A stretch of 64,000 nt of DNA from Roseococcus sp. SDR. Lineage in GTDB: Bacteria; Pseudomonadota; Alphaproteobacteria; Acetobacterales; Acetobacteraceae. The stretch covers positions 152,381 through 216,380 of the forward strand of contig NZ_JAHRCU010000007.1 of the NCBI RefSeq assembly GCF_019083995.1. The letters are read 5' to 3'. This document shows, one piece after another, positions 39,706 through 48,086 of this stretch (position 1 is its first letter; each line of letters starts with the position of its first letter). The notes under the pieces were generated by a model that did no database searches, was not told the origin of the DNA, and saw only the letters and a list, made by a program, of their open reading frames with translations. Position numbers and translations under genes: made by a program.

Positions 39706-40947
39706 TCAGCGAACCAGCGCGCAATTGCCTTGCGCCATGGGGCGGAAGGCTTCCTCGGCCGGGGTGGTCTGGAGAAGCGTGTAGAAATCCCAGGGGCCGC
39801 GGCTCTCCTGCGGCGTTTTCACCTGGAAGAGGTAGGCGGGGTGCAGCTTGCGGCCATCGGGGCGGATGGTACCGGCGCCGAAAGCGTCGTCATCCGTCGG
39901 CATGGCCTTCATGCGGTTGATCACGTCCACGCCGCTGGCCTTGGCATTGGCGATGCCCATGTCGGCCACCGTCTTCAGATAGTGCAGCGTGGCGCTGTAG
40001 CAGCCGGCATGGCCCATCGAGGGGCGGTTGCCGCCGGGCGTGCCATTGGCGACGATGCGCTGGCTGACGGCGCGGGTGCGGTCGTTCAGGTCCCAGTAGA
40101 AGGTCTCGGTGCAGACCGAGCCGCCCGCAATCTGCAGGCCCATGCTGTTCACGTCATTCACGAAGACCAGCAGGCCCGCCACGCGCTGGCCGCGGCGCAT
40201 CAGGCCGAACTCGCCTGCCTGCTTGATGGCGTTGATCGCGTCCACGCCGGCGTTGGAGATGCCGACGATCTGCGCCCGGCTCGCCTGCGCCTGCAGCAGG
40301 AAGGAGGAATAGTCCGTCGTGCCCGGGAAGGGGTGGCGGACGCTGCCCACCACGCGCCCGCCGGCGGAGCGGACGAACTCCATGGTCTGGTTTTCGAGGC
40401 TGTGGCCGAAGGCATAGTCCGCCGTGATGAAGAACCAGCTCTGGCCACCCGCGCGCACCAGCGCGCCGCCAGTGCTGCGCGCCAGCATCCAGGTGTCATA
40501 CGTCCAGTGGATGGTGTTGGGCGAGCACTGGCCGCCCGTCAGCTCGACCGTGGCGGCCGTGCTGTTCAGATAGACCTTGTTGCGCTCGCGCATGACGGAG
40601 TTCACCGCCAGCGCCACGCCCGAGGAGGGCACATCCACCACGCAATCGACGCCGTCGCGGTCGATCCACTGGCGCACCAGCGAGACGCCGACATCCGGGC
40701 GGTTCTGGTGATCGGCGACCAGGACTTCCACGTTGAAACCGCGATTGCCGAAATCCTGCACCGCCGTGCGCGTGGCCACCACGCTGGTCGGCCCCGAAAT
40801 GTCGCGGAAGGGGCCGGACATGTCGGTGAGCACACCGATGCGGATGGTATTCGCCGCTTGGGCGCGCGCGCCCGTGACCGGCGTCGCGGCGGCAAGGCCG
40901 AGCGAACCGGTGGCGGTGAGGAAATTGCGGCGGCTGGATTCGGTCAT
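39706..40947 (-). CDS. ABC substrate-binding protein 3, LivK/Peripla_BP_6 type
   Basis: A 413-residue paralogue with the leader SRRNFLTATGSLGL (Tat pattern SRRxFL) ending ARAQ. Shared family blocks are NTIRIGVLTDMSGPFRDISG, HQNRPDVG, and GRDFYTLL-type endings (PWDFYTLLQTTPAEEAFRP). The receptor-specific part (VVATRTAVQDFGNRG) sets it apart from numbers 1 and 2. It is separated from receptor 4 by 22 bases. Confidence 0.93.
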   Translation of the reverse strand: MTESSRRNFLTATGSLGLAAATPVTGARAQAANTIRIGVLTDMSGPFRDISGPTSVVATRTAVQDFGNRGFNVEVLVADHQNRPDVGVSLVRQWIDRDGVDCVVDVPSSGVALAVNSVMRERNKVYLNSTAATVELTGGQCSPNTIHWTYDTWMLARSTGGALVRAGGQSWFFITADYAFGHSLENQTMEFVRSAGGRVVGSVRHPFPGTTDYSSFLLQAQASRAQIVGISNAGVDAINAIKQAGEFGLMRRGQRVAGLLVFVNDVNSMGLQIAGGSVCTETFYWDLNDRTRAVSQRIVANGTPGGNRPSMGHAGCYSATLHYLKTVADMGIANAKASGVDVINRMKAMPTDDDAFGAGTIRPDGRKLHPAYLFQVKTPQESRGPWDFYTLLQTTPAEEAFRPMAQGNCALVR

Positions 40948-40969
40948 ATGGTCGTCCCGTGGTTGTGGA

Positions 40970-42205
40970 TCAGGTTCGGATCAGCGGGCAGCCACCCTCG
41001 GCGAGGGGGCGGAAGGCCTCCTCCGCCGTCGTGGTCTGCAGCAGCTTGTAGTAATCGTGCTGGTAGCGGCTCTCGGCCGGCGTCTTCACCTCGTAGAGGT
41101 AGGCCGGATGGAGCTTGCGGCCATCGGCGCGGATGGTGCCGGCGCCGAAGGCGTCGTCCTGCGTCGGCATCGCCTTCATGCGCTCGACGGTGGCGCGGCC
41201 GCTGGCCTTGGCGTTCGCCACGCCCATATCGGCCACCGCCTTCAGGTAGTGCAGCGTGCCGGCATAATCGCCCGCATGGCTCATCGCGACCGGCGTGTCG
41301 CCACCGGCCAGCGCGCGGATGCGGCGCGTCAGCCCGCGCGTCTGGTCATTCGCGTCCCAGTAGAAGGTGTTGGCGCAGATCAGCCCCTGCGCGACCTGCA
41401 GGCCGAGCGCATGGACGTCCGTGATGAAGAGCAGCAGCGAGGCGATCTTGATGCCGCGCCGCGTGATGCCGAATTCGGCCGCCTGCTTGATGGAGTTGAT
41501 CGTGTCCACGCCGGCATTCGCGAGGCCGATCACCTTGGCGCGGCTGGCCTGCGCCTGCAGCAGGAAGGAGCTGAAATCCGTCGTTCCCGGGAAGGGCGTG
41601 CGCACGCTGCCGACGATGCGGCCGCCTGCGGCGCGCACGAAGTTCGACGTGTCGCGCTCCAGCGCATGGCCGAAGGCGTAGTCCGCCGTCATGAAGAACC
41701 AGGTGTCGCCACCCGCCCGCACGGTGGCGAGGCCGCTGGTCTTGGCCAGCATGTAGGTGTCGTACACCCAGTGGATGGTGTTCGCGTTGCAGGCGCGACC
41801 CGTCAGGTCCGAGGTCGCGGTCGAGGTCGCGATCGCCACCTTGTTGCGCTCCCGCGCCACGTCGGAGACAGCGAGTGCCACGGAGGAGGCGGCGAGGCTC
41901 GTCACCACATCCACATTCTCGCGGTCGAACCACTGGCGGGCGATGTTCACGCCGACATCGGGGCGGTTCTGGTGGTCGGCCACCACCACCTCGACATTGA
42001 AGCCGCGGCCGGCGAATTCCTGCGCGGCGAGGCGCGTGGCGGCGACGGTGTTCGGCCCGTTCAGGTCACGGAAGGTGCCGGAGAGGTCGGTCAGCACGCC
42101 GATGCGGATGGTGTTCGCCGCCTGGGCGCGCGCGGAGAGCGGGGCCGCCGCCAGGGGGGCGGCGGCGATGCCGCCCAGGAGGGTGCGGCGTGTGGCTTCG
42201 GTCAT
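40970..42205 (-). CDS. ABC substrate-binding protein 4, LivK/Peripla_BP_6 type
   Basis: A 411-residue paralogue, first of the four in transcription. The leader TRRTLLGGIAAAPLAAAPLSARAQ fits Tat export. It has NTIRIGVLTDLSGTFRDLNG and the common C-terminal QHDYYKLLQTTTAEEAFRP. It follows livF by 52 bases; the intervening sequence contains a 10-base direct repeat (42225-42234, 42239-42248). Confidence 0.93.
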   Translation of the reverse strand: MTEATRRTLLGGIAAAPLAAAPLSARAQAANTIRIGVLTDLSGTFRDLNGPNTVAATRLAAQEFAGRGFNVEVVVADHQNRPDVGVNIARQWFDRENVDVVTSLAASSVALAVSDVARERNKVAIATSTATSDLTGRACNANTIHWVYDTYMLAKTSGLATVRAGGDTWFFMTADYAFGHALERDTSNFVRAAGGRIVGSVRTPFPGTTDFSSFLLQAQASRAKVIGLANAGVDTINSIKQAAEFGITRRGIKIASLLLFITDVHALGLQVAQGLICANTFYWDANDQTRGLTRRIRALAGGDTPVAMSHAGDYAGTLHYLKAVADMGVANAKASGRATVERMKAMPTQDDAFGAGTIRADGRKLHPAYLYEVKTPAESRYQHDYYKLLQTTTAEEAFRPLAEGGCPLIRT

Positions 42206-42224
42206 CGTCTCAGCTCCCTGTGGT

Positions 42225-42248
42225 CGTTTTTCATTGGACGTTTTTCAT
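42225..42248. repeat. 10-base direct repeat between livF and receptor 4
   Basis: CGTTTTTCAT occurs at 42225-42234 and again at 42239-42248, a 14-base period. It lies within the 52-base spacer before the ribosome site of receptor 4. It may be a protein-binding repeat or a relic of slippage; no effect can be claimed. Confidence 0.4.
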
Positions 42249-42257
42249 GATCCCGGG

Positions 42258-42962
42258 TCAGACGCCCAGGTATTCGTGCAGACGGTCGAGCGAGGACATC
42301 AGCTCGGAATTCGGCACCATGTCCACGACATGGCCGTGCTCCATGACGTAGTGGCGGTCGGCGACCGTCTGGGCGAAGCGGAAATTCTGCTCCACCAGCA
42401 GCACGGTGAAGCCGCGCGTCTTGAGCTCGCGGATGGTGCGGCCGATCTGCTGCACGATGACCGGGGCCAGGCCCTCGCTCGGCTCATCCAGCAGGAGCAG
42501 CTTGGCACCGGTGCGCAGGATGCGGCCGATGGCGAGCATCTGCTGCTCGCCGCCCGAAAGCTTGGTGCCCGGGCTGCGCGCGCGCTCCTTCAGGTTGGGG
42601 AAGAGCGTGTGGATCTCGGCCACCGAGAGGCCGCCCGGCCGGATCACCGGCGGCAGCATCAGGTTTTCCGTCACGTCGAGCGAGGCGAAGATGCCGCGCT
42701 CCTCCGGGCAATAGGCGATGCCGGCCTGGGCGATCAGGTCCGAACGCAGGCCGATCGTCTCCTTCCCCTCGAAGCGGATGGAGCCGGAACGGCGGCCCAC
42801 CAGCCCCATGATGGCGCGCAGCGTGGAGGTCTTGCCCGCGCCGTTGCGGCCGAGCAGGGTCACCACCTCACCCTCGTTGATCTCGAGGCCCACGCCATGC
42901 AGGACGTGGCTTTCCCCGTACCAGGCCTCGAGGCCCTCGACCTTCAGCAGCGGCTCAGCCAT
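42258..42962 (-). CDS. livF: Branched-chain-type ABC ATPase, LivF
   Basis: A 234-residue ATPase with Walker A GRNGAGKTS, the Q-loop near PEERGIFASLDV, signature LSGGEQQM, Walker B LLLDEPSEGLAP, and H-loop VEQNFRFA. The short length and the GIFASLDVTENLMLP segment are typical of LivF. It overlaps livG by 8 bases. It precedes the four receptor genes. Confidence 0.96.
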   Translation of the reverse strand: MAEPLLKVEGLEAWYGESHVLHGVGLEINEGEVVTLLGRNGAGKTSTLRAIMGLVGRRSGSIRFEGKETIGLRSDLIAQAGIAYCPEERGIFASLDVTENLMLPPVIRPGGLSVAEIHTLFPNLKERARSPGTKLSGGEQQMLAIGRILRTGAKLLLLDEPSEGLAPVIVQQIGRTIRELKTRGFTVLLVEQNFRFAQTVADRHYVMEHGHVVDMVPNSELMSSLDRLHEYLGV

Positions 42963-43740
42963 GGGCGGTGGCCTCCGGCGCGCCGACCGAGGCGGGATCC
43001 GTGCCGAGATAGGCGGCCTGGACGTCGGGGTTGCGGCTGACGGTCATGTAGTCCCCTTCGGCCAGCACCTCGCCACGGGCGAGGACGGTGATGTTGTCGC
43101 AAAGGCCTTCGACGACCTTCAGATTATGCTCGACGAGCAGCACGGTGCGGCCCTTGGAGACGCGCTTCACCAAGGCCACGATGCGGTCCACATCCTCATG
43201 CGTCATGCCGGCCGTGGGTTCGTCCAGGAGCATCATGGTGGGCTCGAGCGCGAGCGTGGTCGCGATCTCCAGCGCGCGCTTGCGGCCGTAGGGGAGCGAG
43301 CCGGCCTGGAGCTCGGCATATTCGGTCAGGCCCACATCGTTCAGCAGTTCGCGCGCACGGCCGTCAAAGCTCTTGAGCACGGCGTCCGAGCGCCAGAAGT
43401 CGAAGCTGCCGCCCCGCGCCCGCTGCAGGGCCACGCGCACATTCTCCAGGACGGTCAGATGCGGAAACACCGCCGAGATCTGAAAGGACCGGACGAGACC
43501 GAGGCGCGCGACCTCGGCGGGCTTCATATTGGTGATGTCCCGGCCGTCATAGGTGATCTTGCCACGCGTCGGGATCAGGAATTTGGTCAGCAGGTTGAAA
43601 CAGGTGGTTTTGCCGGCGCCGTTGGGCCCGATCAAGCCATGGATCGTGCCGCGGCGGATGGAGAGGTTGACGCCCTGAACCGCGAGAAAGCCGCGGAACT
43701 CCTTTGTCAGCCCTTGCGTCTCAAGGATCGTATCGCTCAC
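42955..43740 (-). CDS. livG: Branched-chain-type ABC ATPase, LivG
   Basis: A 261-residue ATPase with Walker A GPNGAGKTT, VRSFQISAVFPHLTVLENV in the Q-loop region, the signature-like LPYGRKRALEIATTL, Walker B MLLDEPTAGM, and VEHNLKVV. LivG proteins commonly have this LPYGxxR signature in place of LSGGQ. GTG 43740 is preferred, with AAGGGGACAGG just upstream; ATG 43776 is an in-frame alternative. It lies 93 bases after the xdhB stop in the same direction. Confidence 0.93.
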   Translation of the reverse strand: MSDTILETQGLTKEFRGFLAVQGVNLSIRRGTIHGLIGPNGAGKTTCFNLLTKFLIPTRGKITYDGRDITNMKPAEVARLGLVRSFQISAVFPHLTVLENVRVALQRARGGSFDFWRSDAVLKSFDGRARELLNDVGLTEYAELQAGSLPYGRKRALEIATTLALEPTMMLLDEPTAGMTHEDVDRIVALVKRVSKGRTVLLVEHNLKVVEGLCDNITVLARGEVLAEGDYMTVSRNPDVQAAYLGTDPASVGAPEATAHG

Positions 43741-43832
43741 CCGGACCTGTCCCCTTGCATATCTGGGTTGCCACATTTGCGGGCCCCCTTGCCGCCTGTA
43801 TGGCGAGGCCGGGAGCACCTTGCAAGCGGCAT

Positions 43833-46112
43833 TCAGTTCTTGGTTTTTTGTGCCCGCAAATTGAGCAGAACCCGTTCCGGCGTCGCCGGCAGGTCGAGGC
43901 GGGTGAGCCCGGCGGCGGCCCGCAGCGCGTTCACCACGGCGGTCGCCAGCAACAGGGGCGGTTCGCCCACCGCCTTGCTGCGGAAGATCGTGGCGGCCCG
44001 ATTCGGCGCCCCCTCCAGCAGCCGGGCGTGCAGGATGGGCGGCACGTCGCGCGAGCCGGGGATCTTGTAGGTGGAGGGGCCGAGGTTGCGCTGCCGGCCC
44101 TCGGAATCCCAGAACAGCTCCTCGCTCGTCAGCCAGCCCATGCCCTGGACGAAGGCGCCCTCGATCTGACCGAGGTCGATGGCCGGGTTCAGGCTGCGGC
44201 CGCAATCCTGGACCAGATGCGCCGAGAGGCAGCGATGTTCGCCGGTCAGTGTGTCGAGCAGCACCTCGGCCACGGCGGCGCCGTAGCTGAAATAGAAGAA
44301 GGGCTCGCCGCGCATCGCCTGGGCGTCCCAGTGAATATCGGGCGTCTTGTAGAAGCCTGTGGCGGAGAGGCTGACGCGCGTCTTCCAGCAGAGCTTGGCG
44401 AGGTCGCCGAAGCTCATCCGCGCATTGCTGCCGGGCTTGGCGGGGAAGACGGCGCCATTCTCGAAGACCACCTCCTCCGGCGCGCAGGCGAAGTGCTGGG
44501 CCGCCACCTCCGCCATGCGCGCGCGCAACGTGGTGGCGGCCGCATGCGCCGCCCAGCCATTGAGGTCGCTGCCGGTGCTGGCGGCGGTGGCGCTGGTGTT
44601 GGGGATCTCGGCCGTCGTCGTCGCGCTGATACCCACCTGCTCGACAGAGACGGAAAACACCTCCGCCACCACCTGCGCGACCTTGATGAAGAGCCCCTGC
44701 CCCATCTCCGTCCCGCCATGGGCGAGGCGGATGGAGCCATCGGTGTAGACATGCACGAGCGCGCCGGCCTGGTTCAGATGCGGGATGCCGAAGCTGATGC
44801 CGAAGGCGCAGACGAAGCTGCCGAGTCCCCGGCGCAGCGTGGGGTGCGTGGCGTTGAAGGCGGCGATCTCGGCCTGCTTCTCCGCCCATCCCGCATCGCG
44901 CTTCGCCTCGGCATGGACGCGGCGGATGAGGTCGGGTTCCAGCGCCTGGCCATAGGGCGTGCGGTCCGCGATGTTTTCCGCGCGGATCTCCTCCACGTCG
45001 CGGCCGAGATGCGCGGCGATCGCGTGCAGCACCTCCTCCATCAGCAGCGCGCCCTGCGGGCCGCCAAAGCCACGGAAGGCGGTGTTGCTGACATGGTTGG
45101 TCTTCACCGCGCAGGCGGTGAGCGTCACATCCGGCACGGCGTAGCAATTCAGCGCATGGGTGACGGCGCGGAAGACCACGCCGCCCGACATGTCCAGGCT
45201 GTGCCCGCCATCGCCGGCCAGTAGCGCGTCCAGCGCCAGAAGCCTGCCCCTGGCGTCGAAGCCAACATCCCAGCGATAGAGGAAGGGGTGGCGCTTGCCC
45301 GTCGCCGCCATGTCGGCGCGGCGGGGCAGGCGCAGCTTCACCGGACGGCCGGTGAGTGCGGCGCCGGCGGCGGCGGCGGCGGCGACCCAGCTCGCATTGC
45401 TCTCCTTGCCGCCAAAGGCGCCGCCCATGCGGCGGCACTGCACGGTGACGCGGTGATAGGGCACGCCCAGCACGCGGGCGATGACGTGCTGCCCCTCCGT
45501 CGGGTGCTGCGTCGAGGAATGCACCAGCATCTCGCCATCCTCCCCGGGGATGGCGAGGGCGATCTGGCCTTCGAGGTAGAAATGCTCCTGGCCACCCGCA
45601 TGGAACTCGCCTTGCAGCCGGTGCGGGGCGCCAGCCAGCGCCTTCGCGGCGTCGCCCTCGCGGATCACCTGCGGCGGGATGATCCAGGCTTCGCGCGCCA
45701 GGCCTTCCTCGATGCTGAGCACGGGCGGCAGCGCCTCGATGCGTGGCGTGATGGCGGCTGCCGCACGCAGGGCCGCATCGCGCGTCTCGGCGAGGACCAG
45801 GGCGAGGGATTGGCCGTGATGCTCCACCACGCCCTCGGCCAGCATCGCCTCCCCACGGCCGATGGGCGCGATGTCGTTCTCGCCCGGCAGGTCGGCCGCG
45901 GTGATGATGCGGATCACGCCGGGCATGGCGGCGGCGGCTTCCGTGTCGAGGCCCAGCAGCCGCCCATGCGCCACGGGCGAGAGCGCGAGTGCGGCATGCA
46001 GCGTGCCGGCGGGCTCGGGCAGGTCATCCAGGAAACGCGCCTGGCCGGTCGCGTGCTTCAGCGCGCTGTCATGGCGCATGGCCTGGCCGGCGAAACGGAG
46101 CGGCGCGTTCAT
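43833..46112 (-). CDS. xdhB: Xanthine dehydrogenase-like molybdopterin subunit, XdhB
   Basis: A 759-residue large subunit of a molybdenum hydroxylase, partner of the XdhA product. Mo-pocket residues are visible: GGAFGGKESN (Glu about 237, matching the purine-contacting Glu of xanthine oxidoreductase), AFRGFGGPQG (Arg about 346), and the catalytic Glu in AVGEPPL (about 716). Purine-type pocket residues suggest xanthine or a similar ring as substrate, though the neighbourhood speaks for pyridine-type compounds. No xdhC maturation gene is adjacent. The start overlaps xdhA. Confidence 0.9.
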   Translation of the reverse strand: MNAPLRFAGQAMRHDSALKHATGQARFLDDLPEPAGTLHAALALSPVAHGRLLGLDTEAAAAMPGVIRIITAADLPGENDIAPIGRGEAMLAEGVVEHHGQSLALVLAETRDAALRAAAAITPRIEALPPVLSIEEGLAREAWIIPPQVIREGDAAKALAGAPHRLQGEFHAGGQEHFYLEGQIALAIPGEDGEMLVHSSTQHPTEGQHVIARVLGVPYHRVTVQCRRMGGAFGGKESNASWVAAAAAAGAALTGRPVKLRLPRRADMAATGKRHPFLYRWDVGFDARGRLLALDALLAGDGGHSLDMSGGVVFRAVTHALNCYAVPDVTLTACAVKTNHVSNTAFRGFGGPQGALLMEEVLHAIAAHLGRDVEEIRAENIADRTPYGQALEPDLIRRVHAEAKRDAGWAEKQAEIAAFNATHPTLRRGLGSFVCAFGISFGIPHLNQAGALVHVYTDGSIRLAHGGTEMGQGLFIKVAQVVAEVFSVSVEQVGISATTTAEIPNTSATAASTGSDLNGWAAHAAATTLRARMAEVAAQHFACAPEEVVFENGAVFPAKPGSNARMSFGDLAKLCWKTRVSLSATGFYKTPDIHWDAQAMRGEPFFYFSYGAAVAEVLLDTLTGEHRCLSAHLVQDCGRSLNPAIDLGQIEGAFVQGMGWLTSEELFWDSEGRQRNLGPSTYKIPGSRDVPPILHARLLEGAPNRAATIFRSKAVGEPPLLLATAVVNALRAAAGLTRLDLPATPERVLLNLRAQKTKN

Positions 46113-47467
46113 GCATGCACCTCGGCCGCGAGATCGGGATGGGTGTGGCGCAGCGCCACGCGGCGCAGCAACCCGCGCGCGGCGTCCAGGCGATAATCGG
46201 CGCTGGCCCGCGCATCGCTCAGCGGCGTGAAATGCAGCGCGGCGCCGGCCGCGATCATCGCCGCATCATCCAGCGCGCGGCCCTCCAGCGTGGCCTCCGC
46301 TGCCCGCGCGCGCTCGGCCTTGGCCGCCATGCCGCCGAAGGCCAGGCGCGCGCGGCGCACCACGCCCGCCTCCAGCACGAGGCAGGCCACGAGCGAGACG
46401 GCACTGATGTCCTGGTCATGCCGGCGCGAGAGCTTTTCGGCCGCCAGCAGAGCGCCGGCCGGCGGGCGCGGCAGGTGGATGGCGAGGATCAGCTCGTGCG
46501 GCGCCAGCGCGTTGCGGCGATAGCCGGTGAGGAAATCCTCCACACGCATCCGCCGCGTGGCGCGGGGCGAAGCGAGTTCCACCTCCGCCTCCAGCGCCAG
46601 CAGGATCGGGAGCGAATCCCCGATGGGCGAGGCGGTGCCGAGATTGCCGGCGACGGTGCCGAGTCCGCGGATCTGCCGCGAACCCAGCCGCGCGAGATAA
46701 GGCGCGAGGGGCGCGAAATCCTCATCGGCGCGGCAGGTGGCCAGAAGCTCGGCATAGGAGGCGGCGGCGCCGATGCGCAGCCCCTCCGGCGCGTGCGCGA
46801 TGCCCTGCATTTCCGCCACGTTCAGCAGGCAGATCACCTCGGCGGGATGCTCGCGATGCTCGGAGAAGCGCAGGCCGAGATCGGTGCCGCCCATCAGCAG
46901 CCAGGCGCCGGGATGGGCCGCGCGAAGGGCCAGCGCCTCGGCCAGGGTCGCGGGCAGATGAAAGCCGCCGAAGCGCGCGCTGGTCACGGGTTCCAGGGCT
47001 GGCGGCGCGGGCTCCTCGGCCGGCCGCGCCGCCATGGCGTCCAGGATGGGCCGATAGCCGGTGCAGCGGCAGAGATTGCCGGCGAGTGCCTCATGCACCT
47101 CGCCGCCCTCCGCCGCATGCGCCCAGGCGGACATGACGATGCCGGGCGTGCAGAAGCCGCATTGCGTGGCATCCGCCTCGGCCAGCGCGCGCGGGATGGG
47201 GTGATCCGGGCCCAGCCCCTCGACGGTGCGGATGGCGCGGCCATGCAGCTGGCCCAGCGCGCAGAGGCAGGCATTGATGGGCGTGCGGCTGCCATCCGCG
47301 CCCTCCAGCACCACGGTGCAGGCGCCGCAATCGCCCTCGGCACAGCCTTCCTTCGTGCCGGTCAGGCGCTCGGCGCGCAGCCAGTCGAGCAGGGTGGTGG
47401 TGGGCCGGGTCTCGCGCGGCAATTCGCGCGAAACACCGTTCAGGATGAGGCGGATGGCGTCCTTCAT
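46109..47467 (-). CDS. xdhA: Xanthine dehydrogenase-like Fe-S/FAD subunit, XdhA
   Basis: A 452-residue small subunit with two N-terminal [2Fe-2S] clusters (GCAEGDCGACT in the first; CGFCTPGIVM and CRCTGYRP in the second) and a C-terminal FAD domain (LMGGTDLGLRF, VAGNLGTASPIGDS). It passes electrons from the molybdenum centre to NAD or another acceptor. ATG 47467 is chosen over ATG 47479 by comparison with family starts. It overlaps xdhB by four bases. Confidence 0.9.
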   Translation of the reverse strand: MKDAIRLILNGVSRELPRETRPTTTLLDWLRAERLTGTKEGCAEGDCGACTVVLEGADGSRTPINACLCALGQLHGRAIRTVEGLGPDHPIPRALAEADATQCGFCTPGIVMSAWAHAAEGGEVHEALAGNLCRCTGYRPILDAMAARPAEEPAPPALEPVTSARFGGFHLPATLAEALALRAAHPGAWLLMGGTDLGLRFSEHREHPAEVICLLNVAEMQGIAHAPEGLRIGAAASYAELLATCRADEDFAPLAPYLARLGSRQIRGLGTVAGNLGTASPIGDSLPILLALEAEVELASPRATRRMRVEDFLTGYRRNALAPHELILAIHLPRPPAGALLAAEKLSRRHDQDISAVSLVACLVLEAGVVRRARLAFGGMAAKAERARAAEATLEGRALDDAAMIAAGAALHFTPLSDARASADYRLDAARGLLRRVALRHTHPDLAAEVHA

Positions 47468-47507
47468 GCAGTGCAGCATAAAGGACGCTTACCGGAAGTT
47501 CATCCGA

Positions 47508-48086
47508 TTATCGCAGGCCATCCTGGCCGATGATCTGCTCCGTGGTCAGCCCGCCCACGCGCGGCAGCGGGCGGCCACCGGTGGTGAGCGCCAGGCAGAG
47601 CAGGATCTCGTCGCGCATCGGCGCATCGGTGATGCGCGCCTCGATCGCGTCGAAATGGCTGCGGACGAAGGCGGCATCCTTGTGGCCGAGCGGAATGTCG
47701 ATGGGCGTGCCCGGCCCGCCGCGCTTCTTGGCCGAGGGGATCAGCGCCGGCCCCTTGCCAAGTGCCGAGCGCACCGGCGCGCCCATCTTGGGGTGCAGCA
47801 GGGCGGCGGCGTGTTCCAGCTCGCCATCCTCGCCCACGATGGCGGCCTTGCCGAAGCTGTGGACCGCATCGCCCGGGATGCCGAGGGCCGCGATAGCGCG
47901 CTGCGCGAGCTCGGCGCCGAGCGGCACGCTCGCCTCGATCAGCTCCGAGAGATCCTCCACATAGCGGCCGGCGAAGGGGTTCTTCAGCACCATGGCGGCG
48001 ATGGCGCGGCGGATGGGGGGCGCGACCTCGCGCCCCATTTCGAGATGCGTCTCCTCGACGCTGACGAGGATCTTGCGGAGGATCAT
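47508..48086 (-). CDS. DUF1185/AA_synth (PF06684) family protein
   Basis: A 192-residue protein resembling the family annotated "amino acid synthesis" (DUF1185). Biochemical function has not been demonstrated for it. It begins with an ATGA overlap with the amidohydrolase gene and lies 40 bases before xdhA. Its conserved short motifs (LVSVEETH, GPALIPSAKKRGGPG, HKDAAFVRSHFD) suggest a ligand pocket. In this context a role in the catabolic pathway is more likely than amino acid biosynthesis, as inference. Confidence 0.75.
   Translation of the reverse strand: MILRKILVSVEETHLEMGREVAPPIRRAIAAMVLKNPFAGRYVEDLSELIEASVPLGAELAQRAIAALGIPGDAVHSFGKAAIVGEDGELEHAAALLHPKMGAPVRSALGKGPALIPSAKKRGGPGTPIDIPLGHKDAAFVRSHFDAIEARITDAPMRDEILLCLALTTGGRPLPRVGGLTTEQIIGQDGLR

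Noticed and set aside
37009..42257. tRNA or small RNA in the receptor spacers
   Set aside because: The spacers are only 22-85 bases, hold simple hairpins and ribosome sites, and do not show a cloverleaf or conserved RNA motif.
42955..45438. A fused 827-residue protein joining livG with sequence upstream
   Set aside because: The upstream part is the shadow frame of xdhB. LivG has its own start and ribosome site near 43740.
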